64,000 nt of DNA from Streptoalloteichus hindustanus (GCF_900129375.1 NZ_FQVN01000004.1:372001-436000), one strand, 5' to 3'; positions 34,704 through 42,924 are shown, counted from the stretch's first letter. Program-made: numbers and translations. Notes: generated by a model not told the origin, from the sequence alone.

Positions 34704-36048
34704 TGCGACGGATTCCTCTCCCGGCTCGATGATCGAGGTAGCGGTCGGAGTTGTCAGCGACCGCGGTGAACGGTTCGTTGTGTCGGCGAGCCAGCAGTAG
34801 TAGCGGATTGACCATGGTCAGATCCGTGACGTCGGTGATACCGCCGATCCGCCTGGCCTCGGTTACCAGGACGAAGTCCGCGTCGCCGACTTGTTCGGTG
34901 ACGTAACGGACGCTTCGTGCGCCGCGCTCGGCTTCGAGTAGACAGCGAGCAGAACCGAGCACGCCGAGGGTCAAACACCCGCCGAGCAAGAAGACCGTGG
35001 TGCCCTGGGCGAGCGTGAGGCGAGTGAACACGGCGAGGTCTTCGAGGAGTTCCTGGCGTTGCGTCCACCGTGGTCCCAGGGTGAGCCCGCCCAGATCGGG
35101 GATGACCAGGGGGTCGTCCTCGCCGAGCGGGTGAGGTTCGAAGTGGAACGGCAGCTGGGGTAGGAACTCTCGGTACTTCGCGTTCCACGGTGGGCCGCCG
35201 ACGACTACCAGGACATCTGCCTGGGTGTCGTAGTACTCGGAGGGCGCGAAGTCCCGGATTGTCACCGTCGGAGCCAGTTGCGCGAATCGAGTTCGCAGGT
35301 AGATGAGCGTGTCCAGGTCAGCGAACTTGGCGTATCGGAGGTAGTTCCGGTCGGTCGGCGAGGCGTATTCGGGGAGCTCGTCTTCTGGGATCTCCGAGCA
35401 CACGATGTCGACCCGTGGCCCGTTCGACAGCCGCCAGAAGGCGCGGAGGTCTTCCTCCCAGTGTGCGGGCTGGCTGGCCGCGGGTTGGCGTTGGGCGGAA
35501 ACCATGCCGTTGCCGGAGGGCGACGGTCGGGGAGGTGCCGATACCCCGTTATTGCTCAAGAGCAGGTAGGCGAGGGTGTCCAGGGCGCGGTCGGCGCGAC
35601 GCCGTACGGTCTTCGCCGCGCACCTCCGCAGCCGCGCGAGTGACTCCTGCCGTTCGGTCAGCGTTGGATACCGGTGCTCGGCGACGAGGTTGAAGTCCAC
35701 CTCGACGTACAGCCGCTCGTCGTCGGCAAGGCACTCCATCGCCCGGCGAAGTACCACCACAAGCTGGTTCACTTCCTCGACTGAACCAGGCTCGCGGACC
35801 GCACCGTTGGCGAGATATGCCCGCACGGAGGCAGTCAGCGTGGTGAGTAGCGCCGTTGGTCGGGCGAGGCCATGGCCTTGACGTAAGCGCTTGAGGCCGT
35901 CCTTGACCTCATCGACGGAGAGCGAGGAGCTGGACACCCTGTCCAGGATATGTCCAGCTGCTCGACCAGTGACCAGCAACACGGGTGACGAAGGGCCTGG
36001 TCGACCACGGCATGGCGCGACAGCCTGGGACCAGGCGGAATTCACCAT
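34687..36048 (-). CDS. Protein of unknown function with actinobacterial regulator-type C-terminal domain
   Basis: A 453-residue protein. Residues about 40-160 are helical (VDEVKDGLKRLRQGHGLARPTALLTTLTASVRAYL onwards). The C-terminal 240 residues form an alpha/beta domain with DIVCSEIPEDELPEY, YAKFADLDTLIYLRTRFAQL, ADVLVVVGGPPWNAKY, and GTTVFLLGGCLTLGVLGSARCLLEAERG. From memory this second domain also follows helix-turn-helix domains in Streptomyces proteins, where its job is unknown. The repeated hhGG loops would suit a nucleotide- or ligand-binding sensor. It may be a regulator or an effector of the neighbouring island. The start ATG at 36048 is tentative; internal starts exist. Confidence 0.6.
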   Translation of the reverse strand: MVNSAWSQAVAPCRGRPGPSSPVLLVTGRAAGHILDRVSSSSLSVDEVKDGLKRLRQGHGLARPTALLTTLTASVRAYLANGAVREPGSVEEVNQLVVVLRRAMECLADDERLYVEVDFNLVAEHRYPTLTERQESLARLRRCAAKTVRRRADRALDTLAYLLLSNNGVSAPPRPSPSGNGMVSAQRQPAASQPAHWEEDLRAFWRLSNGPRVDIVCSEIPEDELPEYASPTDRNYLRYAKFADLDTLIYLRTRFAQLAPTVTIRDFAPSEYYDTQADVLVVVGGPPWNAKYREFLPQLPFHFEPHPLGEDDPLVIPDLGGLTLGPRWTQRQELLEDLAVFTRLTLAQGTTVFLLGGCLTLGVLGSARCLLEAERGARSVRYVTEQVGDADFVLVTEARRIGGITDVTDLTMVNPLLLLARRHNEPFTAVADNSDRYLDHRAGRGIRRIDHAR

Positions 36049-36178
36049 CCTGCCGTGAACCTCACCCCGTCCCGGACAAGATCACGAAACGCCGACAACG
36101 AGACGGCCTGCGCACCAGTTCCGTCGCCAGCGCACGTCGTCCGAGTGCTGTTCGACATGACCGAGGAAGGAGGGCTAC

Positions 36179-36871
36179 ATGAAGGCCGCTGACGAGAAGT
36201 GCGTGGCGAACGGCCAGATCACCATCTCGCAGTCCTTCGCCTTCAGCGCCAGCCACGAACTGAGGCTGCTACCAGCCAGTCACAAGTGTCGCCGCAACCA
36301 CGGCCACAACTACGTGGTGACCGCCTCGGCGCTCGTGCGCGATGACGCCGCCCCCGGAGACCTGTCGCCCCTTGGGGACTATCTGGCCACGACGTTCGAC
36401 CACCGGTTACTCAACGAGCAGGTCATCTTCCACCCGACGAGCGAACTTCTCGCGGCCTACCTCGCCGAGTGGTTCCGAGACAACGTCGCATCGTCGACGC
36501 CAATCACGCTTGTCACCATGGAGGTTTCGGAGACCACGACCACATCAGCGCGCTGTGACGGCGTCACCGGCGAGGTCACGATCTCGAAGACCTTCAAGAC
36601 CAGTCACGGCGACGTCACGCTGGTGCTGGGGGCGGACGGGCTCAACGAGGTTGGGTTCATCACCGATTTCGGTGACCTGAAGCCGTTCGGGACGTATCTC
36701 CAGGCGCCTGACGCCGACGCGGGGTTACGTGCTGCCGGCCCTGCGCTGGTCGCCCACCTGGCTGGCTGGTTCGTCGACAACGTCGAGCCGGAGACCCGCG
36801 GTCGACTCGTATCCGTACGGGTCGACTCGGGTACCACCACCGGCCTGTGGGAACGAGGCGATGCCTCGTGA
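36179..36871 (+). CDS. queD: 6-carboxytetrahydropterin synthase with tandem domains
   Basis: A 230-residue protein made of two QueD-type halves. QueD converts dihydroneopterin triphosphate to 6-carboxy-tetrahydropterin in 7-deazaguanine synthesis. The first half is complete: zinc ligands His26 (FSASHEL), His41 and His43 (RRNHGHNY), and the catalytic Cys37 (SHKCRRN). The second half (about residues 115-230) has the same ending (WFVDNVEPE, VSVRVDSGTTTGLWE) and the motif TDFGDLKPF, but no HGH and no Cys, so it is degenerate. The T-fold usually works as a tetramer or hexamer; the fusion would give pseudo-symmetric assemblies. AGGAAGGAGG precedes the ATG perfectly. Its stop overlaps the queE start. 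Confidence 0.88.
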   Translation: MKAADEKCVANGQITISQSFAFSASHELRLLPASHKCRRNHGHNYVVTASALVRDDAAPGDLSPLGDYLATTFDHRLLNEQVIFHPTSELLAAYLAEWFRDNVASSTPITLVTMEVSETTTTSARCDGVTGEVTISKTFKTSHGDVTLVLGADGLNEVGFITDFGDLKPFGTYLQAPDADAGLRAAGPALVAHLAGWFVDNVEPETRGRLVSVRVDSGTTTGLWERGDAS

Positions 36872-37572
36872 ACACGCTGACTGTGGCTCCCGAACGGGTA
36901 GAGGGTTCCGCGATTCTCACCGAGAAGTTCGAGTCGTTCCAGGGCGAAGGTCCCTGGACCGGGCAGCGCTGCGTGTTCGTCCGGTTCTCCCGCTGCAACC
37001 TCCGGTGCGGCTTCTGTGACACCCCGGAGAGCTGGGACTGGAGCAGGTACAACCCAGCCGAGGTCAGCGAAAGAGCCCCCGTCGCCGAGCTGGTGTCGTG
37101 GGTGCGTGAGCGCGGCGTGGACATGATGGTGATCACCGGCGGGGAGCCGATGTTGCAGCAGCCCGCCATGACCGCCCTCGCCCGCGGCCTGGCCAACGTT
37201 CGGGTGCAGGTCGAAACCAACGGCACGATCGCGCCCACACCGGAGCTGGCCTCCCTGGTCGACCTCTGGGTGGTGAGTCCGAAACTCGCGAACTCCGGCA
37301 TGACCTACTCCACCCGCATCAAGCCCGCTGCCCTCTCGGCGTTCGCCGTGACAGACCGTGCGGTGTTCAAGTTCGTGGTCACCGAGCCCGACCGCGACCT
37401 CGACGAGATCGCCCAGCTCGTCGAGGAGCACCAGCTAGCTCCGGTGTGGGTGATGCCGGAAGGCACCACCCGGGAGAAGATTCTGGCCGGCATGGACGCG
37501 CTCTACAGCCGGGCCACTGAACGCGGATGGAACGTCTCCACCCGCCTGCACATCCTGACCGGAGCGCGGTGA
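36868..37572 (+). CDS. queE: 7-carboxy-7-deazaguanine synthase (radical SAM)
   Basis: A 234-residue radical SAM enzyme. The GTG at 36868 overlaps the queD stop (GTGA). It shows FESFQGEGPWTGQRCVFVRFS, then the cluster-binding CNLRCGFCDTPESW (CX3CX2C; QueE proteins vary here), then ITGGEPMLQ as the SAM-binding GGEP motif and VQVETNGT. QueE contracts 6-carboxy-tetrahydropterin to 7-carboxy-7-deazaguanine. The length and the order of motifs are normal. It is the second gene of the operon, 238 bases before folE. Confidence 0.93.
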   Translation: MNTLTVAPERVEGSAILTEKFESFQGEGPWTGQRCVFVRFSRCNLRCGFCDTPESWDWSRYNPAEVSERAPVAELVSWVRERGVDMMVITGGEPMLQQPAMTALARGLANVRVQVETNGTIAPTPELASLVDLWVVSPKLANSGMTYSTRIKPAALSAFAVTDRAVFKFVVTEPDRDLDEIAQLVEEHQLAPVWVMPEGTTREKILAGMDALYSRATERGWNVSTRLHILTGAR

Positions 37573-37810
37573 CACCGGCTCCCCGCCCGAGCACCGGATC
37601 ACGGGACTTTCCGCGCCAGCACCAAAACCTCGACGACCTCCTGTGAGTCACGGCTTCCGAATGCCTGACCAAAACCACCCTGAATGCTCGCCGTCGCCGT
37701 CGCCGCGCTGGCCTGGCACCCCCTGCCTGCGCGCAGTGGCGCTACTACGGGCCGCTGCTGCTGCTGACGTCCTTGACCCGTTCACCACACCCGGAAGCGA
37801 GGCGAAGTCC

Positions 37811-38440
37811 GTGACCAACACCCTCGACAGGCTGGCTCCTCCCCGTGGAAGCCAGGACCTGATGTCGTCGGGTCCAGTCGACATCGAGCGCGTCGCCGAT
37901 CTTGTCGGCCAGCTCCTCGCCGCGATCGGTGAGGACCCCGGACGGGAGGGCCTGTCGGAGACGCCAGTCAGGGTCGCCGCGTGGTGGCGCAGTTTCTTCT
38001 CCCCGGAGCCGTCAGCCACACCGACCTGCTTCACCGAGCAGCACCTGAGCGACCAGCTGGTCGTGATCGGCGGCATGAGCGTCTGGTCCCTGTGTGAGCA
38101 CCACCTGCTGCCCATGAACCTGGACGTCGCCGTCGGTTACGTACCGGACGACGAAGTGATGGGCCTGTCGAAGTTCGGCCGCATCGCACAGCGGTGTGCG
38201 GGTCGCCTTCAGGTGCAGGAGCGCTTCACCCAGCAGGTAGCCGACGAGATCGCCGTCGTGATCGGCAGTACGGACCTGGCCGTCGCGGTCCGCGGCACGC
38301 ACCTGTGCATGAGCGCGCGGGGCGTGCGGATGGAGGCGGCTCGTACCACCACACTGAAGGCGGGCGGCCGATTCAAGAGCGATCCTGTGCTCTCCCAACA
38401 GTTCCTCACCCTCGCCACCGCCAGGTGGAGGGCCGCCTGA
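37811..38440 (+). CDS. folE: GTP cyclohydrolase I
   Basis: A 209-residue GTP cyclohydrolase IA. I chose the GTG at 37811 with GAGGCGA upstream; the open frame to the left is low-complexity and has no similarity. The domain begins ERVADLVGQLLAAIGEDPGREGLSETPVRVA. Zinc ligands are Cys and His in SLCEHHLLP and the distal Cys in THLCMSARGV; GLSKFGRIA and ERFTQQVADEI are also typical. It supplies dihydroneopterin triphosphate for QueD and is probably a dedicated copy, as the folate gene is expected elsewhere. The stop overlaps the ATG of the next gene by one base. Confidence 0.93.
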   Translation: MTNTLDRLAPPRGSQDLMSSGPVDIERVADLVGQLLAAIGEDPGREGLSETPVRVAAWWRSFFSPEPSATPTCFTEQHLSDQLVVIGGMSVWSLCEHHLLPMNLDVAVGYVPDDEVMGLSKFGRIAQRCAGRLQVQERFTQQVADEIAVVIGSTDLAVAVRGTHLCMSARGVRMEAARTTTLKAGGRFKSDPVLSQQFLTLATARWRAA

Positions 38441-39255
38441 TGGCCAAGAGCATCCCCTTCTCCGCGATCGCGCCGCCCAACTACCTCAACGCCTTCGTCG
38501 CACAGGAGCCCGCCAGCGTCCACCACGTGGCTGCCCAGCGTGTTCTGACCGACGCCGCCTACCGCGCGTTCTTCCACCGTGAGGCCCGGCGCGGTGCTGA
38601 GATCGTTGTCGACAACGGGGTCTTCGATCTCGGCCACGCCCTGCCAGCCGCCGACCTGATCGCGGCGGCCCGCCTCGTCGATGCCCGCGAGATCATCCTC
38701 CCGGACGTCATGCGTGACGGGCTCGCCACCCTCAGGGCCAGCGACGAAGCCGCCCGCGAGATCCTCGACCTGAGCGACGAGTTCCGGCTGTGCGTCGTGC
38801 TGCACGCGGCAGACGATCAAGAGTGGCTGCGCTGCTACGACTACTTCGCGTCCAGCGACTACGTCGGAGCGATCGCGCTGCCCGCCTCCCGGCGTCGAGC
38901 GCCCGAAGACGAGCTCTGCCGCACCCGCTGGGCAGCCACCCGGTACCTGGAAGACCACGGCATGATCGAGGGCGGCATCGTTTATCGGCTGCTTGGCCTC
39001 GGCCGCACCGGGCACCTGGAACTCGTCGAACAGCGCGAGCACGAATGGATCGCCTCGGTCGACGGCGCCGCCCCGGTCATCCTCGGCGCGATGGGCATCG
39101 CGATGCTGCCCGACGGCCCCTACGAGAAGCCACCGACTCCTCGTATCGAGAACCTGGGCCGGATCCCCGAGGAGCGGTTCGACTTGATCCGACGGAACAT
39201 CGCCGTCGTCCGCGCGGCGGCGGGCAGCAGCGTGCGGATCCCGGAGGCCGCATGA
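38440..39255 (+). CDS. DpdA-like tRNA-guanine-transglycosylase-fold protein
   Basis: A 271-residue protein that resembles the TGT-fold base-exchange enzymes, particularly the DpdA family that inserts 7-deazaguanines into DNA. The barrel segments line up: AEIVVDNGVFDLG (Asp58, in the place of the TGT DSGGF motif), AREIILPDVMRDGLATLRASDEAAREI, CVVLHAADDQEWLRCYDYF, YVGAIALPASRRR, YRLLGLGRTGHLELVE, and WIASVDGAAPVILG, where Asp208 sits where the TGT nucleophile lies. No zinc Cys cluster of tRNA TGT is present, as for phage DpdA. It overlaps folE by one base and the next gene by four. Which nucleic acid it acts on is unknown. Confidence 0.72.
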   Translation: MAKSIPFSAIAPPNYLNAFVAQEPASVHHVAAQRVLTDAAYRAFFHREARRGAEIVVDNGVFDLGHALPAADLIAAARLVDAREIILPDVMRDGLATLRASDEAAREILDLSDEFRLCVVLHAADDQEWLRCYDYFASSDYVGAIALPASRRRAPEDELCRTRWAATRYLEDHGMIEGGIVYRLLGLGRTGHLELVEQREHEWIASVDGAAPVILGAMGIAMLPDGPYEKPPTPRIENLGRIPEERFDLIRRNIAVVRAAAGSSVRIPEAA

Positions 39256-40322
39256 TGAACCTCCTCGCCAACGCGGTCCTGCCCGCACGTCCGAGTCGGA
39301 CGTTGCGCGCATCTCCCATCGCGGTGGACGGACACACGATGGCTCCGGACCGCCTTCTGCGCTACCTACAGATCAAGGTGCACCACCTCATCCAGGACCA
39401 CGACTGGGACAGCATCCACGTCGTCGGCAGCTACGACCGCCAAGCGGTGATCTCCGCCCACGAGAAGAACGGCAAGCTGTTCAACTTCGAGCGTCCCACC
39501 GCCCAGATCAACGGCCGAGCCCTGGTGGTCAAGGCATTCCCCGGCGGTGACTACGTCCACCACTACGCGCTGATCATCGCCACGTACCTCGCCATGACGG
39601 GCAAGGCGGCCGATACCGTCACCTACGAGCTTCCCGAACCCGCGGTAGCCCGTGCGGCAGCACAGCAACTCGCCCTCGACCTCGACGGCGACCTCGTGAT
39701 CGTCGGCTGGGGCCTTGCGCACCTCGCCCCGCCGGACGGTGTGTGGAACTACGGGCACGGCTACGCATGGCAGCGCACCGAGGTCAACGGCCGCCGGGTG
39801 GTCTACCTCGGTTTCCTGCACAGCATCTGGGGTGACGTCGCCGGACGAGTCGTCACGCGCCTGGCGGAGCTCGGCGCCCGCGACGTCGTCTACGTCGGCA
39901 AAGTCGGCGCACTGAACCCCGACATCGAGCCCAACACGTGGCTGGCCACCGGAAACACGAGCCTCGTGGGCGGCAGCCTCGCCACGTGGCCCGACTTCTT
40001 CGGTGGCTTCGCTACCGCCCAACCGGGCGTGCACACCGGCGTCCATGTCACCTCGCCGTCGATCCTGCTGGAGAACCAGGACTGGCTGACCGAGCACACC
40101 GAGTACGCCTTCGTCGATCCGGAGATCGGCCCCATGGGGGTCGCAGCCCGCGATGCCGGGATCGGTTTCGGCTATCTACACGTCATTTCCAACAACCTCG
40201 CTCGCCGTTACCCCGCGGACTTGTCCAACGAGCGGCACAGCGAAGTTGTCCGACAGCGCACCGTCCTCATCAGACAGATCCAGAACATCATCGCCGACCG
40301 ACTGGTCGCCCGGCCGATCTGA
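39252..40322 (+). CDS. Nucleoside phosphorylase-like protein of unknown function
   Basis: A 356-residue protein. The ATG at 39252 overlaps the stop of the DpdA-like gene. The C-terminal 200 residues resemble the PNP/UDP-phosphorylase fold: VVYVGKVGALNPDI (like the G-x-A-G glycine loop), WLATGNTSLVGG, and EYAFVDPEIGPMGVAARDAGIGFGYLHVISNNLA, in the place of the ribose-binding DME motif followed by the SD motif. The N-terminal 130 residues are less clear but carry DWDSIHVVGSYDRQAVISAH. If it is a phosphorylase it could free a base from a nucleoside or load a deazaguanine onto ribose-1-phosphate. Key residues are not conserved enough for a firm call. Confidence 0.5.
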   Translation: MMNLLANAVLPARPSRTLRASPIAVDGHTMAPDRLLRYLQIKVHHLIQDHDWDSIHVVGSYDRQAVISAHEKNGKLFNFERPTAQINGRALVVKAFPGGDYVHHYALIIATYLAMTGKAADTVTYELPEPAVARAAAQQLALDLDGDLVIVGWGLAHLAPPDGVWNYGHGYAWQRTEVNGRRVVYLGFLHSIWGDVAGRVVTRLAELGARDVVYVGKVGALNPDIEPNTWLATGNTSLVGGSLATWPDFFGGFATAQPGVHTGVHVTSPSILLENQDWLTEHTEYAFVDPEIGPMGVAARDAGIGFGYLHVISNNLARRYPADLSNERHSEVVRQRTVLIRQIQNIIADRLVARPI

Positions 40323-40342
40323 ACCCCCTGGAGGAGCACCAC

Positions 40343-41038
40343 ATGACGAACACCGCACCCCTCGTCAACCCCGCGCGGGGACGGGAGATCACGGTCGTCG
40401 GCATTGACGGCGCGGGCAAGTCCACTCTCGCCATCCGCCTGCACCACGCGCTCAACGAGGCCGGCCACGAAGCGATCCTGATTGGCAAGCACAGCACCGA
40501 AGTCCCGATGGACCCGGAGTTGTCCGCCTACGTCGATCGGCTCAACGCCCTGGTCTATCGCCGCGACGCGCGCGTCGCCCAGGCGTGCGGCGATCACTAC
40601 TGGCTGCTGGCGTTGGCCGCCTGGTACACCCTCCAGGACAAACTCGTCATCCAGCCCGCTCTCGCCGCCGGAACCCACGTGATCCTCGACAACGCCCACC
40701 ACAAGATCCTCGCTCGCTACGCGGTGAATCCCGACGTCCCCACCAGCCTGGCCGAGCAGGTCTTCGCCCACCTCACCAAAGCCGACCTGGTGTTCTTCCT
40801 GTGCATCAGCGCCCGCGACGCGCTCGCCCGCAAGGGCGAATTCAGCTCCCTGGAAACCGGCCACTCCGGCGGTGCGGACGAGGACTTCATCCGCTACCAG
40901 GACATCGTCCTCGCGAAGCTACGTGAGCACGAGCAGCGCGGCGGATGGCTGTCGGTGGACGTGACCGACATGGACCGCGACGCGGTCTTCAAGACCGCCG
41001 CTGGTGCGCTCGCCGACCGCCTCCAACTCTCCATCTGA
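40343..41038 (+). CDS. Thymidylate-kinase-like P-loop nucleotide kinase
   Basis: A 231-residue protein; the ATG at 40343 follows GGAGGAG. The P-loop is ITVVGIDGAGKSTLAIRLHHAL, the same GIDGxGKST as in thymidylate kinases. VILDNAHHKILARYAV replaces the usual DRY motif, and DLVFFLCISARDALARKGEFSSLE resembles the lid region of TMP kinases (LDxxPExxxxR). It probably phosphorylates a nucleoside or nucleotide that is made in this operon. Specificity cannot be read from the sequence. Confidence 0.8.
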   Translation: MTNTAPLVNPARGREITVVGIDGAGKSTLAIRLHHALNEAGHEAILIGKHSTEVPMDPELSAYVDRLNALVYRRDARVAQACGDHYWLLALAAWYTLQDKLVIQPALAAGTHVILDNAHHKILARYAVNPDVPTSLAEQVFAHLTKADLVFFLCISARDALARKGEFSSLETGHSGGADEDFIRYQDIVLAKLREHEQRGGWLSVDVTDMDRDAVFKTAAGALADRLQLSI

Positions 41039-41069
41039 CCCCGCCCGCAGCCACCACGAGGAACGCGTT

Positions 41070-41990
41070 ATGCCAGCAACCCGGCCGGCTGACAGCGAGT
41101 ACGTGTGCCACGGCATCACCTGGGCGACAGGAGATCCCCGGCTGTTGCTGGCCCCGCTGCCCGACGGGCCCCTGGTCTACGCCGAGATCATGAACCAGCG
41201 ACTCGGCTTCGCGGTTGGCGCTGGCCGCTGGTGCACCGGCCGGTACCAGTTCACCGACACGGTGCGCGTCGAAGCCCTCGCATGCCCCGACCGCGCGCCG
41301 ACCGAGCAGGGCGACCAGTGCGCCCGGTGCCTGCGCCAGGACGAGTTCCGCTTCGCCCACCAGTTCCACCAGCACGGCAACGTCCCTGAGGCCCTGCGCC
41401 AGTACATGGACCAGCCACACTGGCTCTACCTCGCCACCTTCGCCGACGGCGCCACCAAGGTCGGCACCGCAGCCGAACCACGCAAGCAATCCCGCCTCGA
41501 CGAGCAGGGCGCCCTGATCGCCACCTACCTGACCAGGAGTCCCGACGGCCGGGCCGTACGCCACCTCGAGGACGCCATCACCCGCGGCCTGCAGATACCC
41601 CAGACCGTCCGGGCCGTGACCAAGCTCAGGGCGCTGGCCAACCTGACCGACCTGTCCACCGCGAGCGCGACCCACGACCGCCACGTCGCCCGTGCCGCTG
41701 ACACGCTTGCCGACATGGGCACCCCGGCAATGCCGGAGAAGTGGACTCCTCCTGCCGAAGGCGAGCGGATGCGCGTCGCCAACGGCGTACGGATGCCGTA
41801 TCCGCACGATCTGCGCGACGGTGAGCACGGCTTCGCCGTCGTCTCGTGCGTCGGCACCCAGGTGCTGGCCGTCCTGGACGGTGACGACGAGGTGGGCTAC
41901 GTGCTCGACCTCGGCGCCCTCAGGGGGCGCCGCATCACGCTCGGCCCGTTCGTGTCGCCCGCCGCCGCCTTCCAGAGCTCTCTCTTCTAA
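41070..41990 (+). CDS. DUF2797-domain protein
   Basis: A 306-residue protein. The start is the ATG at 41070 after GAGGAA. Residues 65-90 hold CPDRAP and CARCLRQDEFRF, a likely zinc knuckle. The centre, HWLYLATFADGATKVGTAAEPRKQSRLDEQGALIATYLTR, is the DUF2797 core and resembles the first strand-helix of GIY-YIG nucleases (YLxxF...xKVGxT...R), with the second motif Tyr replaced. A beta-rich C-terminus follows. Family members have no known role; a GIY-YIG-like fold suggests nucleic-acid binding or cleavage. It is the seventh gene of the operon. Confidence 0.78.
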   Translation: MPATRPADSEYVCHGITWATGDPRLLLAPLPDGPLVYAEIMNQRLGFAVGAGRWCTGRYQFTDTVRVEALACPDRAPTEQGDQCARCLRQDEFRFAHQFHQHGNVPEALRQYMDQPHWLYLATFADGATKVGTAAEPRKQSRLDEQGALIATYLTRSPDGRAVRHLEDAITRGLQIPQTVRAVTKLRALANLTDLSTASATHDRHVARAADTLADMGTPAMPEKWTPPAEGERMRVANGVRMPYPHDLRDGEHGFAVVSCVGTQVLAVLDGDDEVGYVLDLGALRGRRITLGPFVSPAAAFQSSLF

Positions 41991-42060
41991 CCCGCGCCTG
42001 ACTCGCCAACGTCCCGTCCACCAAGAACCCAACCCCGCATCCTGCACGCGAGGTACCCCC

Positions 42061-42903
42061 ATGGCACCCGTGGACGCCGTTCTCGGCTGGGACGAGGACA
42101 CGACCGCGGAGGCGTACGCCGCCTTCACCCGTGACTTCCCTATGTACGGAGCCACCAGCCGAGACCTCGCCCGCCGCGCCGATCTCGCCGGCAGCCGCCT
42201 GGTGATCGACCTGTGCGGCGGAGCCGGCGCGACCGCGGAGGCGATCCTCGATCTCGTCCCATCCCAGGCCCAGGTCATCTCCCTGGACAACGCCGCGGCC
42301 ATGCAACGCGTGGGCATCCGGATGCTGACCGACCCGCGGCTGACCTGGATCACGGCCCCGGCCGAGAACATGGCCGACCACGTTCCCGGCATGGCGGACG
42401 CCGTGGTGTGCAACTCCGCGATCTGGAAGACCGACGTGCTCCAGGTGTTCGCCGCCGTCCACCAGGTCCTACGGCCAGGCGGACGGTTCGTGTTCAACGT
42501 CGGCGGCGGCTTCGCCGGCGTCCGCCACCCCGACGAGACCAGCGTGCGCACCGGACCATCGTTGAACACCCTGGTCCGTCAAGTCGCAGCTCGTGACTAC
42601 GGCTACGTCCCGCCGCCTCCAGCCGCCGAGGCAGCTCCCACGCTGCCGCTGGACATGGTCGCCGACCACCTCGCGGTCGCCGGGCTGACCGTGCTCGACA
42701 GCGAGATCGTCGCCCAGCACAGCACGATGGCCGAGAAGAAGGCGTGGCTGTCGATTCCGGTCTTCGCTCGACCCGACGGCGAGTTCACCCACGCTCAACG
42801 GATGGACATCCTCAACAAGGCGTACTCGCTGACCACACCCGACACGCCGACCGTGACGAGTTGGCTCGTGGTCGTCGCACAGCGCCCCAGAGAACAACAT
42901 TGA
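42061..42903 (+). CDS. Class I SAM-dependent methyltransferase
   Basis: A 280-residue methyltransferase. Motif I is LVIDLCGGAGATAEAIL, the acidic end of strand 2 is QVISLDNAAAMQ, and MADAVVCNSAIWKTDVLQVFAAVHQVLRPGGRFVFNVGG gives the later strands. The N-terminal 30 residues (AEAYAAFTRDFPMY) form a lid as in UbiE-like enzymes. The C-terminal 90 residues are an extra substrate domain. It is the last gene of the plus-strand operon (70 bases after DUF2797). It may methylate the deazaguanine product. Confidence 0.85.
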   Translation: MAPVDAVLGWDEDTTAEAYAAFTRDFPMYGATSRDLARRADLAGSRLVIDLCGGAGATAEAILDLVPSQAQVISLDNAAAMQRVGIRMLTDPRLTWITAPAENMADHVPGMADAVVCNSAIWKTDVLQVFAAVHQVLRPGGRFVFNVGGGFAGVRHPDETSVRTGPSLNTLVRQVAARDYGYVPPPPAAEAAPTLPLDMVADHLAVAGLTVLDSEIVAQHSTMAEKKAWLSIPVFARPDGEFTHAQRMDILNKAYSLTTPDTPTVTSWLVVVAQRPREQH

Positions 42904-42924
42904 CCCTGCCACCGGCAGGAAGCT

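Noticed and set aside
36049-36178. PreQ1-type riboswitch before queD
   Set aside because: The 130-base leader shows no recognisable aptamer elements; only a strong ribosome-binding site was seen.
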